Source: Crystallibacter degradans (lineage in GTDB: Bacteria > Actinomycetota > Actinomycetes > Actinomycetales > Micrococcaceae). From it: a DNA stretch of 64,000 nucleotides. This document shows, in pieces, positions 21,042 through 31,768 of the stretch. The notes below the pieces were generated by a model. That model had not been told where the DNA came from and ran no database searches. It saw nothing but the letters and a program-made list of their open reading frames with translations. The translations under genes and the position numbers were made by a program. Location: the NCBI RefSeq assembly GCF_012952295.1, contig NZ_JABBCH010000005.1, positions 124,001-188,000 of the forward strand, read 5' to 3'. Numbering within the stretch: position 1 is the stretch's first letter; every line of letters starts with the position of its first letter.

Positions 21042-23015
21042 ATGGGTCTACTGGAGACAATCCGTAATCCGCAGGACCTCAGCAAACTCAGCACCAGGCA
21101 GCTGGAGAGCCTTGCTGGGGAAATCCGCCAGTTCCTCATCACGAACGTGGCCCAGACCGGTGGGCATCTCGGGCCCAACCTTGGGGTTGTCGAACTGACC
21201 TTGGGAATCCACCGGGTGTTTGATTCGCCGCGGGACAGCATCGTCTTCGATACCGGCCACCAGTCCTATGTGCACAAACTGGTCACCGGCCGGCAGGACT
21301 TTTCCACGCTGCGCCAGGAGGGCGGACTGTCCGGCTACCCGGAGCGTTCCGAATCCGTGCACGACATCGTGGAGTCTTCCCATGCGTCGTCGTCGTTGTC
21401 CTGGGCCGACGGAATCTCCCGCGCCCGGAAGCTGAACGGCGAAGGTGAGCGCTATGTTGTCGCCATGGTGGGCGACGGGGCACTGACCGGCGGTATGGCT
21501 TGGGAGGCCGTGAACAATATCGCGGCCGACAAGGACCGCCGTGTCGTCATCGTTGTCAACGACAACGGCCGCTCGTATGCGCCCACGATCGGCGGCCTGG
21601 CAGACCAGTTGGCGGCCCTGCGCTCCACCATCGACAAGGTCCGCACGCACAAGGCGTACGAAGGAACCCTGGACTGGTGGAAGGACAGGCTGGAGAACGG
21701 CGGCGTGTTCTCGCAACTGGCCTATAAGAGCCTGCACGCCGCGAAGAAGGGCATCAAGGACTGGTGGGCGCCGCAAGGGCTTTTCGAAGACCTGGGGATG
21801 AAATACATCGGGCCCATCGACGGCCATGACATGGCCGCGGTCGAGGAGGCGCTGACGCAGGCCCGCAAGTACGCCGGCCCGGTGATTGTCCACGCGATGA
21901 CCGAGAAGGGCCGCGGGTATGCTCCGGCGCGGGCCCATGAAGCAGACCAGTTCCACGCCGTCGGCGTCATCGATCCGGAGACGGGTGAACCGGTTGACGC
22001 CGGGGGAGTGCAGTCCTGGACCTCGGTCTTCGCCAGCGAAATCGCCGACATCGCCGATGAGCGCAAGGACATTGTCGGCATAACCGGTGCCATGCTGATC
22101 CCGGTCGGCCTGCACAAGTTTGCCGCGAACCATCCGGACCGGGTGATCGACGTCGGCATCGCCGAGCAGCACGCACTCACGAGCGCCGCGGGCATGGCCT
22201 ACGGCGGGCTGCATCCGGTGGTGGCGCTCTATGCCACCTTCCTGAACCGGGCGTTCGACCAGTTGCTGATGGACGTTGCCCTGCACAAGGCCGGTGTCAC
22301 CGTGGTCCTGGACCGGGCCGGCGTCACCGGCCCGGACGGGCCGAGCCATCACGGCATGTGGGACATGGCCATGCTGCAGATTGTGCCCGGGCTGCATCTG
22401 GCGGCGCCGCGAGACGCCTCCCGGTTGAGGGAAGAGCTGCGGGAAGCGGTCGCCGTCAATGACGCGCCCACCGTCATCCGCTTCTCCAAAGGCTCGGTCG
22501 GCTCGGAGGTCGAAGCCATCGAGCGGCTGAAGGACGGCGTCGACGTCCTCGCCCGCCGCCCGTCCGGCTCCACCGAAAACGACGTGCTCATCGTCAGCAT
22601 CGGCGCCATGAGCGAGCTGGCACTGGAAGTCTCCAACCGGCTCGGCGCCCAGGGCATCAGCTCCACCGTGGTGGATCCGCGCTGGGTGCTGCCCGTGGCG
22701 CGGTCCATCATCGCGATGGCAGCGCAGCACCGGATCGTGATTGTGATCGAAGACGGCGTCCGTGCCGGCGGCGTGGGTTCCCGGATCCGGCAGGAAATGC
22801 GCGCCGAGGGCGTGGACACCGCGCTGAACGAGGTAGGTCTGCCGGTGGAGTTCCTGTCCCACGGGACACGGTCCCAAGTGATGGAACGCGTGGGCCTGAC
22901 CGCGCGCCAGGTAACCCACGACGTCGTTGCCCAGGTCCTCGGAACCAAAGTGCCTTTCGCCCGGCCGCTGCCCGGCCAGGAAATGCCAACGGGCCAGATT
23001 CCCAAGATCCAGTGA
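21042..23015 (+). CDS. dxs: 1-deoxy-D-xylulose-5-phosphate synthase
   Basis: 657 residues from the ATG at 21042, which has a strong AAGGGAGG site 5 bases away; upstream in-frame codons are not needed. It condenses pyruvate and glyceraldehyde-3-phosphate to DXP, the first step of the MEP isoprenoid pathway, using thiamine diphosphate. Visible: [12 protein letters not shown], the TPP motif [18 protein letters not shown] near residue 145, the transketolase-like domain ([20 protein letters not shown]) with its catalytic Glu, and [18 protein letters not shown]. The stop overlaps the next gene by 4 bases. Confidence 0.97.
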   Translation: MGLLETIRNPQDLSKLSTRQLESLAGEIRQFLITNVAQTGGHLGPNLGVVELTLGIHRVFDSPRDSIVFDTGHQSYVHKLVTGRQDFSTLRQEGGLSGYPERSESVHDIVESSHASSSLSWADGISRARKLNGEGERYVVAMVGDGALTGGMAWEAVNNIAADKDRRVVIVVNDNGRSYAPTIGGLADQLAALRSTIDKVRTHKAYEGTLDWWKDRLENGGVFSQLAYKSLHAAKKGIKDWWAPQGLFEDLGMKYIGPIDGHDMAAVEEALTQARKYAGPVIVHAMTEKGRGYAPARAHEADQFHAVGVIDPETGEPVDAGGVQSWTSVFASEIADIADERKDIVGITGAMLIPVGLHKFAANHPDRVIDVGIAEQHALTSAAGMAYGGLHPVVALYATFLNRAFDQLLMDVALHKAGVTVVLDRAGVTGPDGPSHHGMWDMAMLQIVPGLHLAAPRDASRLREELREAVAVNDAPTVIRFSKGSVGSEVEAIERLKDGVDVLARRPSGSTENDVLIVSIGAMSELALEVSNRLGAQGISSTVVDPRWVLPVARSIIAMAAQHRIVIVIEDGVRAGGVGSRIRQEMRAEGVDTALNEVGLPVEFLSHGTRSQVMERVGLTARQVTHDVVAQVLGTKVPFARPLPGQEMPTGQIPKIQ

Positions 23016-23605
23016 GCGCGCCGGACTTCACTGCTCCCGGCGCGGCGCCTTCATCCCGTGCCCCGAAACGTATCGAACCAGGCGAACTGGTGGTGATGCG
23101 GAACAGGAAATGGAACGGCGAGCCCCACTGGGTGGTGCCGGGAGACTATCTGGGCGAGGACCGCTTTGGGCACTGGATCTCCCAGCCCGCCGGCTCCTTC
23201 GTGGCGAAGCCGGCCGTTGCCTTTTACGCTGCCTCCGACGCATTGGTGATGGTCCCGCACGACGGGCAGCATGTGGTGACATTCTTCGACGAGTTCCACC
23301 CGAAAAAGGTGGCGATCTACGTCGACATCGTCGCGGACATCCGGTGGCGGCAACTCGCTGCCGGAGTCGGGTACGAGGTCACGCTGATCGACATGGATCT
23401 GGACGTCATCCGTACTTTTGACGAGCGCGGGACCTGGATCGACGACGAAGACGAGTTCGAGGAACACCAGGTCCTCATGAATTACCCCGACTGGGCCGTC
23501 TCGGCGGCCCAGACGGAATGCAACAGAATCTATTCGGCGGTTAAAGACCGCGTACCGCCCTTTGACGGCACTGCCGACGACTGGTTTAGAAAGGCCCGCC
23601 CATGA
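23012..23605 (+). CDS. DUF402 domain protein
   Basis: 197 residues, GTG start overlapping the dxs stop (GTGA). The DUF402 domain covers ~35-185, with [54 protein letters not shown]: a row of Asp/Glu residues that in related proteins binds metal. Characterised DUF402 proteins include nucleoside tri- and diphosphatases and the fluoroacetate-linked FomD phosphohydrolase. A phosphohydrolase role is therefore plausible but unproven. The coupling to dxs is notable because dxs products are phosphorylated. It overlaps the next gene by 4 bases (ATGA). Confidence 0.75.
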   Translation: MSAPDFTAPGAAPSSRAPKRIEPGELVVMRNRKWNGEPHWVVPGDYLGEDRFGHWISQPAGSFVAKPAVAFYAASDALVMVPHDGQHVVTFFDEFHPKKVAIYVDIVADIRWRQLAAGVGYEVTLIDMDLDVIRTFDERGTWIDDEDEFEEHQVLMNYPDWAVSAAQTECNRIYSAVKDRVPPFDGTADDWFRKARP

Positions 23606-24162
23606 GCTTTCTCCGGCTGTATAAGCACGACGACAAAGGAGTACTGCAGTTCCGCGAGGCCTGGTACGACGAAGACTACGGCCAGTTCGTGGTCAACCGC
23701 GGTACGGTAGGGCACCAGAGCACCACCCGGGAAACAAACAACGTGACCGAGGATGCTGCCGTGGCCCTGTTGGAGGCGTTCGCGGTCCAGTGCGCCGAGG
23801 ACGGTTTTGCGGAGATCGCCAGGGAGGACCAGTTCTGGGTGATCGCGCAGTATGCGCTGAAGAGCAGCACCGGCACCGAACGTGACCAGTACCTGGAAGA
23901 CAAAGCGACCCGGACCATCACCGAATTCTTCGCGTGGCGGGGGCTCGGTCTGGTGGACCGGTCCGAGTTCGCGCCGGGGAAATTGAACATCTTTACGTTG
24001 GCGCCTGACGCGGCTAAAGCGGTTGCGGGCCTGAAAACGTGCCTGCGCGAAGCGAAGCTGGACTTCACCAAGCTCAGTATCGGCGTGGCGCCCTACGCTG
24101 AACCCCGCGCCGTGAAGCAGAAGCATCCGCTGCCGGCAAAGGCACCCTTCAGCCTGGGCTAG
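23602..24162 (+). CDS. Conserved hypothetical protein downstream of DUF402
   Basis: 186 residues, ATG overlapping the DUF402 stop (ATGA), so it is translationally coupled to it. No recognised domain. It has no signal peptide or membrane helix and begins [23 protein letters not shown]. Two aromatic-rich stretches (REDQFWVIAQYALKSS, TEFFAWRGLGLVDRSEF) suggest an alpha/beta globular protein, and the tail is basic and proline-rich. Coupling to dxs and DUF402 is the only clue to role. I assign no function. Confidence 0.75.
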   Translation: MSFLRLYKHDDKGVLQFREAWYDEDYGQFVVNRGTVGHQSTTRETNNVTEDAAVALLEAFAVQCAEDGFAEIAREDQFWVIAQYALKSSTGTERDQYLEDKATRTITEFFAWRGLGLVDRSEFAPGKLNIFTLAPDAAKAVAGLKTCLREAKLDFTKLSIGVAPYAEPRAVKQKHPLPAKAPFSLG

Positions 24163-24180
24163 AACGCCCGGCGTGGACGG

Positions 24181-24765
24181 TCATAGCTGGACGTCCTCCG
24201 GCAGAATCAGGCCGGCAGCCAAGGCCGGCTGGCGGTACGCGGTGGCGAGCGTGGCCACGGTGTGGTGGGCATTCAGGCCGCTGGGGTTGGGCACCGCCCA
24301 AAGCTCGGCTCCGCCAATCGTCTCCGGCTGGCGTCCGAGTTGTGCTCTGGGACGTCCGAAGCCGACGCGGTAGGCGGTAATCCCTGCCATCGCCACCACG
24401 CGTGGGGCGAGTGCGGCGACCTTGTCTGCGAGGCGCAGTGCTCCCTCTTTAAGCTCTTCCTTGTCCAATTCGTCGGCTCTGGCCGAGGCGCGGGGGACAA
24501 CGTTGGTGATGCCGATACCGCGGGCTACAAGGTGGCTGCGGTCTTCCTCCGTCATTCCTTCTCCAGCGCGGATGAGGCGGTCCGTGATGCCGGCGGCTGC
24601 CAGCGCCGGATAGAAACGGTTTCCGGGGCGCGCAAAGTGCGTTCCGGTAGCGGCTGACCATAGGCCGGGATTGATGCCGACGAAAAGCAGGCGCAGCCCC
24701 GGACCCAGGAGGTCGGGAACCTCGGCATTTTGGTATTCGAGCAGTTCAGTACGTGTGAAGGCCAC
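24181..24765 (-). CDS. mug: Mismatch-specific uracil/thymine DNA glycosylase (Mug/TDG family)
   Basis: 194 residues, ATG start. It removes uracil or thymine from G:U/G:T mismatches in base-excision repair. The active-site motif is GINPGLWSA at residues 30-38 with catalytic Asn32. The DNA-intercalation segment is NPSGLNAHHT near the C-terminus. RPGNRFYPALAAAG is the conserved helix motif. It is convergent with the upstream plus-strand hypothetical gene and shares its strand with argG, separated from it by a terminator. Confidence 0.92.
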   Translation of the reverse strand: MAFTRTELLEYQNAEVPDLLGPGLRLLFVGINPGLWSAATGTHFARPGNRFYPALAAAGITDRLIRAGEGMTEEDRSHLVARGIGITNVVPRASARADELDKEELKEGALRLADKVAALAPRVVAMAGITAYRVGFGRPRAQLGRQPETIGGAELWAVPNPSGLNAHHTVATLATAYRQPALAAGLILPEDVQL

Positions 24766-24801
24766 AGCTCAACTCTTCCACGGCCATTCAGCGTGGCAAA
24801 G

Positions 24802-24848
24802 CCAGAGGCCCGGCGCTCCATCGAATAGACGGCGCACCGGGCCTCTGG
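24802..24848 (-). terminator. Hairpin terminator after argG
   Basis: Perfect 12-bp stem CCAGAGGCCCGG/CCGGGCCTCTGG, 28 bases past the argG stop and before mug on the same strand. No long T-tract. It should separate argG and mug transcripts. Confidence 0.6.
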
Positions 24849-24875
24849 GCCGCCCGCATAGGCGGGATGGACGTG

Positions 24876-26360
<1,485 letters not shown>

Positions 26361-26460
26361 CTACGTGACGTGCTGGAAATCACCGGTCCGCCCGGGCCGC
26401 GGGTCCGTGCCGGGTAGGATTCGAGACGGGCCACACAAGCCAAGCGAAAAGGACGTAGTG

Positions 26461-27435
26461 ATGGAATACCGCAGACTGGGCGCTTCAGGACTGACCGTCT
26501 CGGCAGTAGGACTCGGTTGCAACAATCTGGGCCGCAGCGGAACCCCCACCCAGACACAGGACGGGTCCACCGCCGTTGTCAATGCCGCGATAGACGCCGG
26601 CGTCACGCTTTTCGACGTCGCAGACACCTATGGGAAGACCGCCGGACTGAGCGAGGAGTTCCTGGGGAAGGCGCTGGGGCGGAACCGCGAGGGCGTCATT
26701 GTGGCCACGAAGTTCGGCATGGACACCCACGGGGCCAACGGGAATGACTTTAATGCCCGCGGTTCACGACGGTACATCGTCAAGGCCGCCGAGGCATCGC
26801 TGCGCAGGCTGGGCACCGAGTGGATCGATCTCTACCAGTTCCACACGCCGGACCCGCTGACCCCGATCGAGGAGACCCTCGCAGCACTGGATGACCTGGT
26901 CAGCAGCGGCAAGGTCCGGTACATCGGGCATTCCAACCGTGCCGGCTGGCAGATCGCGGAGGCGGAGTTCACCGCACGGATGCGTGGCTGCACCCGGTTC
27001 ATCTCTTCGCAGAACCATTACAACCTGCTGGACCGCCGCGCCGAACTGGAAGTCATCCCCGCGGCGCAGGCCTACGGGCTGGGCGTACTGCCGTACTTCC
27101 CGCTGGCGAACGGGCTGCTGACCGGCAAGTACAAGGACGGCAAGGCACCGGAAGGCAGCCGCCTGACCCACTCGCGGACCAATCTGCTCAAGGACGCGGA
27201 CTGGGAACAGCTCGGCGCGTTTTCCCGTTTCGCCGCCGGGCGCGGGCTGTCGGAAATCCAGGTGGCCTTCTCCTGGCTGGCAGCGCAGCCGGCCGTCGCA
27301 TCGGTCATCGCGGGCGCCACCAAGCCCGAACAGATCCGGCAGAACGCCGGGTCCGCTTCCTGGCAGCCCACGACTGAAGACCTGGCCGAACTGGACGGGA
27401 TTTTCCCTGCGGCGCCCAAAGTCGCCCTGTTTTAG
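26461..27435 (+). CDS. Aldo/keto reductase
   Basis: 324 residues from ATG 26461, with AAAGGA 7 bases upstream; a GTG lies one codon earlier. NADPH-dependent carbonyl reductase of the TIM-barrel AKR superfamily. The catalytic tetrad is visible: Asp52 and Tyr57 (FDVADTYG), Lys84 (ATKFG) and His128 (YQFHTPDP). The cofactor-binding C-terminal region includes SVIAGATKPEQIRQNAGS. It is closest to the general AKR11/YhdN-like or L-glyceraldehyde-3-phosphate reductase-like groups. Substrate unknown. It is followed by the nucleoside hydrolase after 6 bases. Confidence 0.9.
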   Translation: MEYRRLGASGLTVSAVGLGCNNLGRSGTPTQTQDGSTAVVNAAIDAGVTLFDVADTYGKTAGLSEEFLGKALGRNREGVIVATKFGMDTHGANGNDFNARGSRRYIVKAAEASLRRLGTEWIDLYQFHTPDPLTPIEETLAALDDLVSSGKVRYIGHSNRAGWQIAEAEFTARMRGCTRFISSQNHYNLLDRRAELEVIPAAQAYGLGVLPYFPLANGLLTGKYKDGKAPEGSRLTHSRTNLLKDADWEQLGAFSRFAAGRGLSEIQVAFSWLAAQPAVASVIAGATKPEQIRQNAGSASWQPTTEDLAELDGIFPAAPKVALF

Positions 27436-27441
27436 CCCGCC

Positions 27442-28497
27442 ATGACTGAATCTGAAGCAGCGGTACGGCTGCTGGTGGACAACGACACCGGTATCGATGA
27501 CGCGCTGGCCCTGGTCTATCTGCTCAGCCTGTCCCACGTTGACATCGGGGTGCTGACCAGCACGCCGGGCAACGTGGCGGTGGAGCAGGTGGCACGGAAC
27601 AATCTGGCCTTGCTGGAACTTTGCGGGCAGACCGGCGTGGAGGTCGCCGTCGGGGCGACCGCACCGCTGGAGATCCCCCTGACGACGACGCCGGAAACGC
27701 ACGGGCCGCAAGGCATCGGTTACGCCGAACTGCCGGCACCGGGAGGCGCGGTTTCGCCGCATCATGCCGTTGACCTGTGGATCGAGGCCGTCCACCGCCA
27801 TCCGGGGGAGCTGACGGCCCTGCTGACTGCCCCGCTGACGAACTTCGCGCTGGCCCTGCGGAAAGAACCCCGGCTACCGAAGCTGCTCAAACGCGTTGTC
27901 ATCATGGGCGGCAGCTACTACTACCAGGGCAACACCACGCCGACGGCGGAGTGGAACACCCATGTGGACCCGCACGCCGCCGCCGAAGTCTTCGCGGCGT
28001 TCGAGGGCGAGCCCGAAGACCGGCTGCCGATTGTGTGCGCGCTGGAGATGACCGAACGCATCGAGCTGCGCCCTGAACATGTGGCGGAACTGGGCCGGAA
28101 AGCCGGCAGCGCGGAGGACGAACTGGTGCTGCCGGGAGATCCGGAAGGCCAACGCAGCACGGCCGCCAACCCGTTGCTGCGCTGCCTCTCCGACGCGCTG
28201 CGGTTCTACTTCGAGTTCCACCGCCACTATGACCAGGGCTATCTGGCGCATGTGCACGATGTCTTTGCCGCGGCTATCGCGGCCGGGACCGTGGAATACC
28301 GTACACGCCCGGCCACCGTACACGTTGAAACGGGCCCCGGTTTGCTGGCCGGAACGACTGTCGCCGACTACCGCGGACTCTGGGGCAGGAAGCCGAACGC
28401 CCGGATTGTGTCGTGGAACGATCCGGAGGCCACGTTCACCGAGGTGCTCGGCTCCATCGGGGCGCTGGCCCGGCGGATGGATTCCGCCGGCGGGTAG
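27442..28497 (+). CDS. Nucleoside hydrolase (inosine-uridine preferring family)
   Basis: 351 residues, ATG start. Cleaves ribonucleosides into base and ribose. The calcium-binding DxDxGxDD motif is intact at residues 13-20 (DNDTGIDD), and the central VVIMGGSYYYQGNTTPTAEWN supplies ribose contacts including the Asn. The late metal ligand lies around AHVHDVFAA. No signal peptide, so it acts in the cytoplasm. It is 6 bases after the aldo/keto reductase and just before an ECF importer, suggesting uptake and cleavage of a nucleoside. Substrate not determinable. Confidence 0.9.
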   Translation: MTESEAAVRLLVDNDTGIDDALALVYLLSLSHVDIGVLTSTPGNVAVEQVARNNLALLELCGQTGVEVAVGATAPLEIPLTTTPETHGPQGIGYAELPAPGGAVSPHHAVDLWIEAVHRHPGELTALLTAPLTNFALALRKEPRLPKLLKRVVIMGGSYYYQGNTTPTAEWNTHVDPHAAAEVFAAFEGEPEDRLPIVCALEMTERIELRPEHVAELGRKAGSAEDELVLPGDPEGQRSTAANPLLRCLSDALRFYFEFHRHYDQGYLAHVHDVFAAAIAAGTVEYRTRPATVHVETGPGLLAGTTVADYRGLWGRKPNARIVSWNDPEATFTEVLGSIGALARRMDSAGG

Positions 28498-28586
28498 TTC
28501 TCGGCTGGATTCGCTAGACTGGATGACCGGGTCGAGGTGACATACGCCCAATCCCCATCAGCTTTTTCCAGCACTGAGGAATTTCT

Positions 28587-29384
28587 ATGTCCACGTCCCT
28601 GACGCTGCCCTCGAACACCGGCAGCACGTTGCTGCGCTCCCGAATCCTGCCGCTGCTTGGCGCGGCCGTTATTGCCGCCACGTACCTGATGCTGGTTCTG
28701 CTCCAGCCGGTGGAGGCGGCCGCCGGCCTGTCCAGCTGGCCCGCCGTCACCGCCTTCGCCGGCTATCTTGCCGGTGCCATCCTGCTGCTGGTCGGCGTCC
28801 TGCCGCAGCTCCCGCCCTCGGCCGTGGCCATCATTCCGGTGGGCCTGGCCCTGAACATTGTCCTGGGCCAGTTCGTGGGCAGCACACTGGTGCCGCTCTA
28901 TCTGGATTCCATCGGAACGGTCCTGGTGGGGCTGCTGGCGGGCCGCTCCGCCGGTGCGGCCACCGGCGTGCTGGGTTCGCTGGTCTGGTCCCTGTTCAAC
29001 CCCACGGTGCTGCCTTTCGCCGCGGGAGCCGCCGCCATCGGCTACCTCGCGGGGACTGCCGGCCGTCTCGGTGTGTTGCGGCGCGTCTACTGGGCACCGG
29101 TGGCCGGCTTCCTGACCGGGGTCGTAGCCGCGGTGCTGTCCGCGCCCGTGGCCGCCTTTGTGTACGGCGGCACCTCCGGCGCCGCAACCGGCGCCCTGGT
29201 GGCCATGTTCCGGGCCATGGGCGACGGGCTTCTGGCGTCCATCACCAAGCAGGCGCTGATTTCCGATCCGGCCGACAAGGCCCTGGCATTCCTCGTGGCG
29301 GCGCTGCTGGTGGCGGCTCTGCCACGCCGGATCCGCCTGCAGTTCCCGCAGGTGCAGCGTCAGGCGTCGCGGCCCGGCGAATAG
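28587..29384 (+). CDS. ECF transporter substrate-binding membrane (S) component
   Basis: 265 residues, ATG with GAGGAA 4 bases upstream. Six or so hydrophobic helices, with YLDSIGTVLVGLLAGRSAGA, the region typical of S components that contact the T subunit, and a short charged tail. S components bind a vitamin or small metabolite with high affinity and use the shared EcfT/EcfA module. The family of this S component is not one I can tie to a known vitamin. The neighbouring nucleoside hydrolase suggests a nucleoside or base. Confidence 0.8.
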   Translation: MSTSLTLPSNTGSTLLRSRILPLLGAAVIAATYLMLVLLQPVEAAAGLSSWPAVTAFAGYLAGAILLLVGVLPQLPPSAVAIIPVGLALNIVLGQFVGSTLVPLYLDSIGTVLVGLLAGRSAGAATGVLGSLVWSLFNPTVLPFAAGAAAIGYLAGTAGRLGVLRRVYWAPVAGFLTGVVAAVLSAPVAAFVYGGTSGAATGALVAMFRAMGDGLLASITKQALISDPADKALAFLVAALLVAALPRRIRLQFPQVQRQASRPGE

Positions 29385-29393
29385 CGCTGCGGT

Positions 29394-30134
29394 ATGATCC
29401 GGCTTCATCCCTTCACCGGGCTCGCCCTGGCCGTCGCAGCGGCGCTGCTCACGCTGGCCGCCGACCGTTGGTGGCTGAGCCTGGCCGTCACCACGGCCGC
29501 CGTCTGCCTGGCAGTCCTCGCGGGGACGGCCACCCGGCTGATACTTACGGCAGGGGCGGTGCTGGCACCGTTGTGGCTTTCGCAACTGATGGTCCACGCA
29601 TTGTTCGATACCGCCGGCAGCGAGGTGCTCGTCACCGGCGGGCCCGTCCGGCTGACGCTCGAAGGACTAACGACGGCGGGTGGGCTGGGTCTGCGGGCGG
29701 CGGCCTTCGTCTCGGTTTTCCTGCTGTATTCACTGACCGTTGACCGCATTGAGCTGGTCCGGGCGATCGACGCGGCCCGCGTGCCAGCTCAGCTGGGCTA
29801 CATTGTTGCGGCGACGCTTGCTCTGGTCCCGGCCACGGCCGACAGAGCCAGAGCCATCGAGCAGGCGCAGGCCGTGCGCGGCGCCGGCGATGGCAGCGGC
29901 GCGGTCGGCTGGCTGCGCAGGAAGCGGCTGCTCGCGGTTCCCTTGGTGCTGTCCAGCATTCAGGATGCCACCGAGCGTTCCGTGCAACTGCAGCTGAGGG
30001 GTTTTGCCGGCGGCTCCAGCCGGACGCAGCTCCACCCGGTTCCGGCGAGGAGCTGGGAGAAACCTTTCGGGCTCCTGGTGCTGTGCCTGGCCGCGGCAGC
30101 GGCAGTGCTCCTGGCCAGCCAGGGCGGCCGCTGA
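29394..30134 (+). CDS. ecfT: ECF transporter transmembrane (T) component
   Basis: 246 residues, 9 bases after the S component. Four to five membrane helices surround a cytoplasmic segment with two coupling motifs of the Ala-Arg-Gly type, seen as QAVRGAG and QLRGFAGG. These short helices transmit ATPase motion to the S component. MIRLHPFTGLALAVAAAL is the usual N-terminal signature (HP near the start of helix 1). Its TGA overlaps the ATPase start (TGATG). Confidence 0.88.
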   Translation: MIRLHPFTGLALAVAAALLTLAADRWWLSLAVTTAAVCLAVLAGTATRLILTAGAVLAPLWLSQLMVHALFDTAGSEVLVTGGPVRLTLEGLTTAGGLGLRAAAFVSVFLLYSLTVDRIELVRAIDAARVPAQLGYIVAATLALVPATADRARAIEQAQAVRGAGDGSGAVGWLRRKRLLAVPLVLSSIQDATERSVQLQLRGFAGGSSRTQLHPVPARSWEKPFGLLVLCLAAAAAVLLASQGGR

Positions 30135-31768
30135 TGGAGCTCGAGATCCTCAACTACCGGTATCCGGGCCACGAGGCACCGGCGATCTCCGGGGTGGGGC
30201 TGACGGTGGCACCCGCCTCGCTGACCCTGGTGGCCGGTGGTTCCGGCAGCGGCAAGAGTACACTGGCAGGGATCATGGCCGGGTACCTGCCAGGCCGGAC
30301 CGGCGGGCAGCTGGCCGGGTCCATCAGCCTGGCAGGCCAAACCCTCAAGTACGACGGCGGGGCGCAACCTTACGTCGTCGACCTGCGGCAATGGGTGCGG
30401 CATGTTGCGTACGTACCTCAGAATGCGCGGTCCTACCTGTCCATGGTGCGTTCCACCGTGGAGGAGGAGCTGGCCTTCGGCCTGGAGAATGTGGGCGTGC
30501 CCCGGGCCGAGATGGCCGCACGGATCCAGTCCATCGCCGGGCGGTTCCACCTCGGCCCCTTACTGCAACGTGATCCCGCGCGGCTGTCCGGCGGGCAGGA
30601 GCGGCTGGTGGCCATTGCCGCAGCCGCCGTCACCGATGCAGGCGTGCTGGTGCTGGACGAACCTCTCGCCGGACTGGACGAGCCTGCCGCGGCCCGAGTG
30701 GCCGCCACGGTGAGGGGACTGCGCGACGCGGGCACCGCCGTCGTTATCCTGACTTCTGTCCTGGACACCCGGTTGTCCGATGCCGGGCACGCACTGCTGC
30801 TGGAGAACGGGCAGAGTGTGGCCGAAGGCATGCCTGCGGTGCGGCAGGGTGCCGAAGCGGCCGGGGTCGTGGTTCCCGGCGAACCTGCGCCGGCATGGGG
30901 CGGCACCAGCAGCCGATCGCCGGAACGTGCGGCACGGGGAGCCACGGTGGTCCCGGCGGGCGGCGGGCCAGGAGAGCCCGAAAGCACAGGCGGCGGCCCC
31001 GTCCTGCGCTACCGGAACGTCGGATTCAGCTACCCCGATCCGGAACGCAACGTACGGCGGTCACGACTGGCCCGCGGGCGCCGCCGCGATGTTTCCGGCG
31101 GAGCGGAACGGGCCGCGAAAAGACGGTTGCTGGACACGGTCAGATTTGCGGTGCACGCGGGGGAGTGCGTTGCCTTGACGGGACCTAACGGGACCGGCAA
31201 GACGACGCTCCTGAAGATGGCCCTGGGCCTGATCGCCCCTGATACCGGAAGCGTTTCGGTGGCCGGCCGGGACACGGCGGAAGCATCGGTGGGGCAGCTC
31301 GCGAAGACAGCTGGGCTGCTGTTCCAGAACCCGGCGGACCAGCTGTTCGAGCGGTCCGTCTTGCACGAAGTCTCCTTCGGCCCACCGGGTTCGCGGCCGG
31401 CTCCGGCAGCCGTCCGCCAGGCACTGGACGCGTGCGGCCTAACCGGGCTCGAGGACGAGCACCCGTACGAGCTGTCCGTCTCCCGGCGGCGGCTGGTCGC
31501 GCTGGCGACGGTGCTGGCGCGCCGGCCCGCCCTGATGGTGCTGGACGAGCCGACGGTTTCCCTGGACGGGCACGGCAGGAAGCTGCTGGGCAGGATCCTG
31601 GCGGCGGCGACGGGTGGCGGAGCAGCTGTCCTGCTGTCCACGCATGACAAGGAGTTCGCAGGCGCGCATTGCCAGCGGGTAGTGGAGCTGGGGCGACAGC
31701 ACGCGCTTCCGCACGAAGCTGCCGCCCCGGAGGGTATCAGCGCCCCGGATGGAACTTCATTCCGTTGA
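30134..31768 (+). CDS. ECF transporter ATPase, two fused nucleotide-binding domains
   Basis: 544 residues holding both EcfA-type domains in one chain, start overlapping ecfT. Domain 1: Walker A GGSGSGKST (~35-43), signature LSGGQERL, Walker B VLVLDEPLAGLD, but the H-loop histidine is replaced (AVVILTSVLD). Domain 2: Walker A GPNGTGKTT (~349), Q-loop LLFQNPADQLFERSV, Walker B LMVLDEPTVSLD and H-loop STHDKEF, but the signature is degenerate (LSVSRRRLV). In the closed dimer one composite site keeps all motifs and the other loses both signature and histidine. A poorly conserved ~90-residue linker joins them. The 3' end overlaps fadB by 32 bases. Confidence 0.9.
   Translation: MELEILNYRYPGHEAPAISGVGLTVAPASLTLVAGGSGSGKSTLAGIMAGYLPGRTGGQLAGSISLAGQTLKYDGGAQPYVVDLRQWVRHVAYVPQNARSYLSMVRSTVEEELAFGLENVGVPRAEMAARIQSIAGRFHLGPLLQRDPARLSGGQERLVAIAAAAVTDAGVLVLDEPLAGLDEPAAARVAATVRGLRDAGTAVVILTSVLDTRLSDAGHALLLENGQSVAEGMPAVRQGAEAAGVVVPGEPAPAWGGTSSRSPERAARGATVVPAGGGPGEPESTGGGPVLRYRNVGFSYPDPERNVRRSRLARGRRRDVSGGAERAAKRRLLDTVRFAVHAGECVALTGPNGTGKTTLLKMALGLIAPDTGSVSVAGRDTAEASVGQLAKTAGLLFQNPADQLFERSVLHEVSFGPPGSRPAPAAVRQALDACGLTGLEDEHPYELSVSRRRLVALATVLARRPALMVLDEPTVSLDGHGRKLLGRILAAATGGGAAVLLSTHDKEFAGAHCQRVVELGRQHALPHEAAAPEGISAPDGTSFR

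Noticed and set aside
21048-22919. 623-codon open frame antisense to dxs
   Set aside because: It mirrors a well-supported gene and has no recognisable domain or ribosome site.
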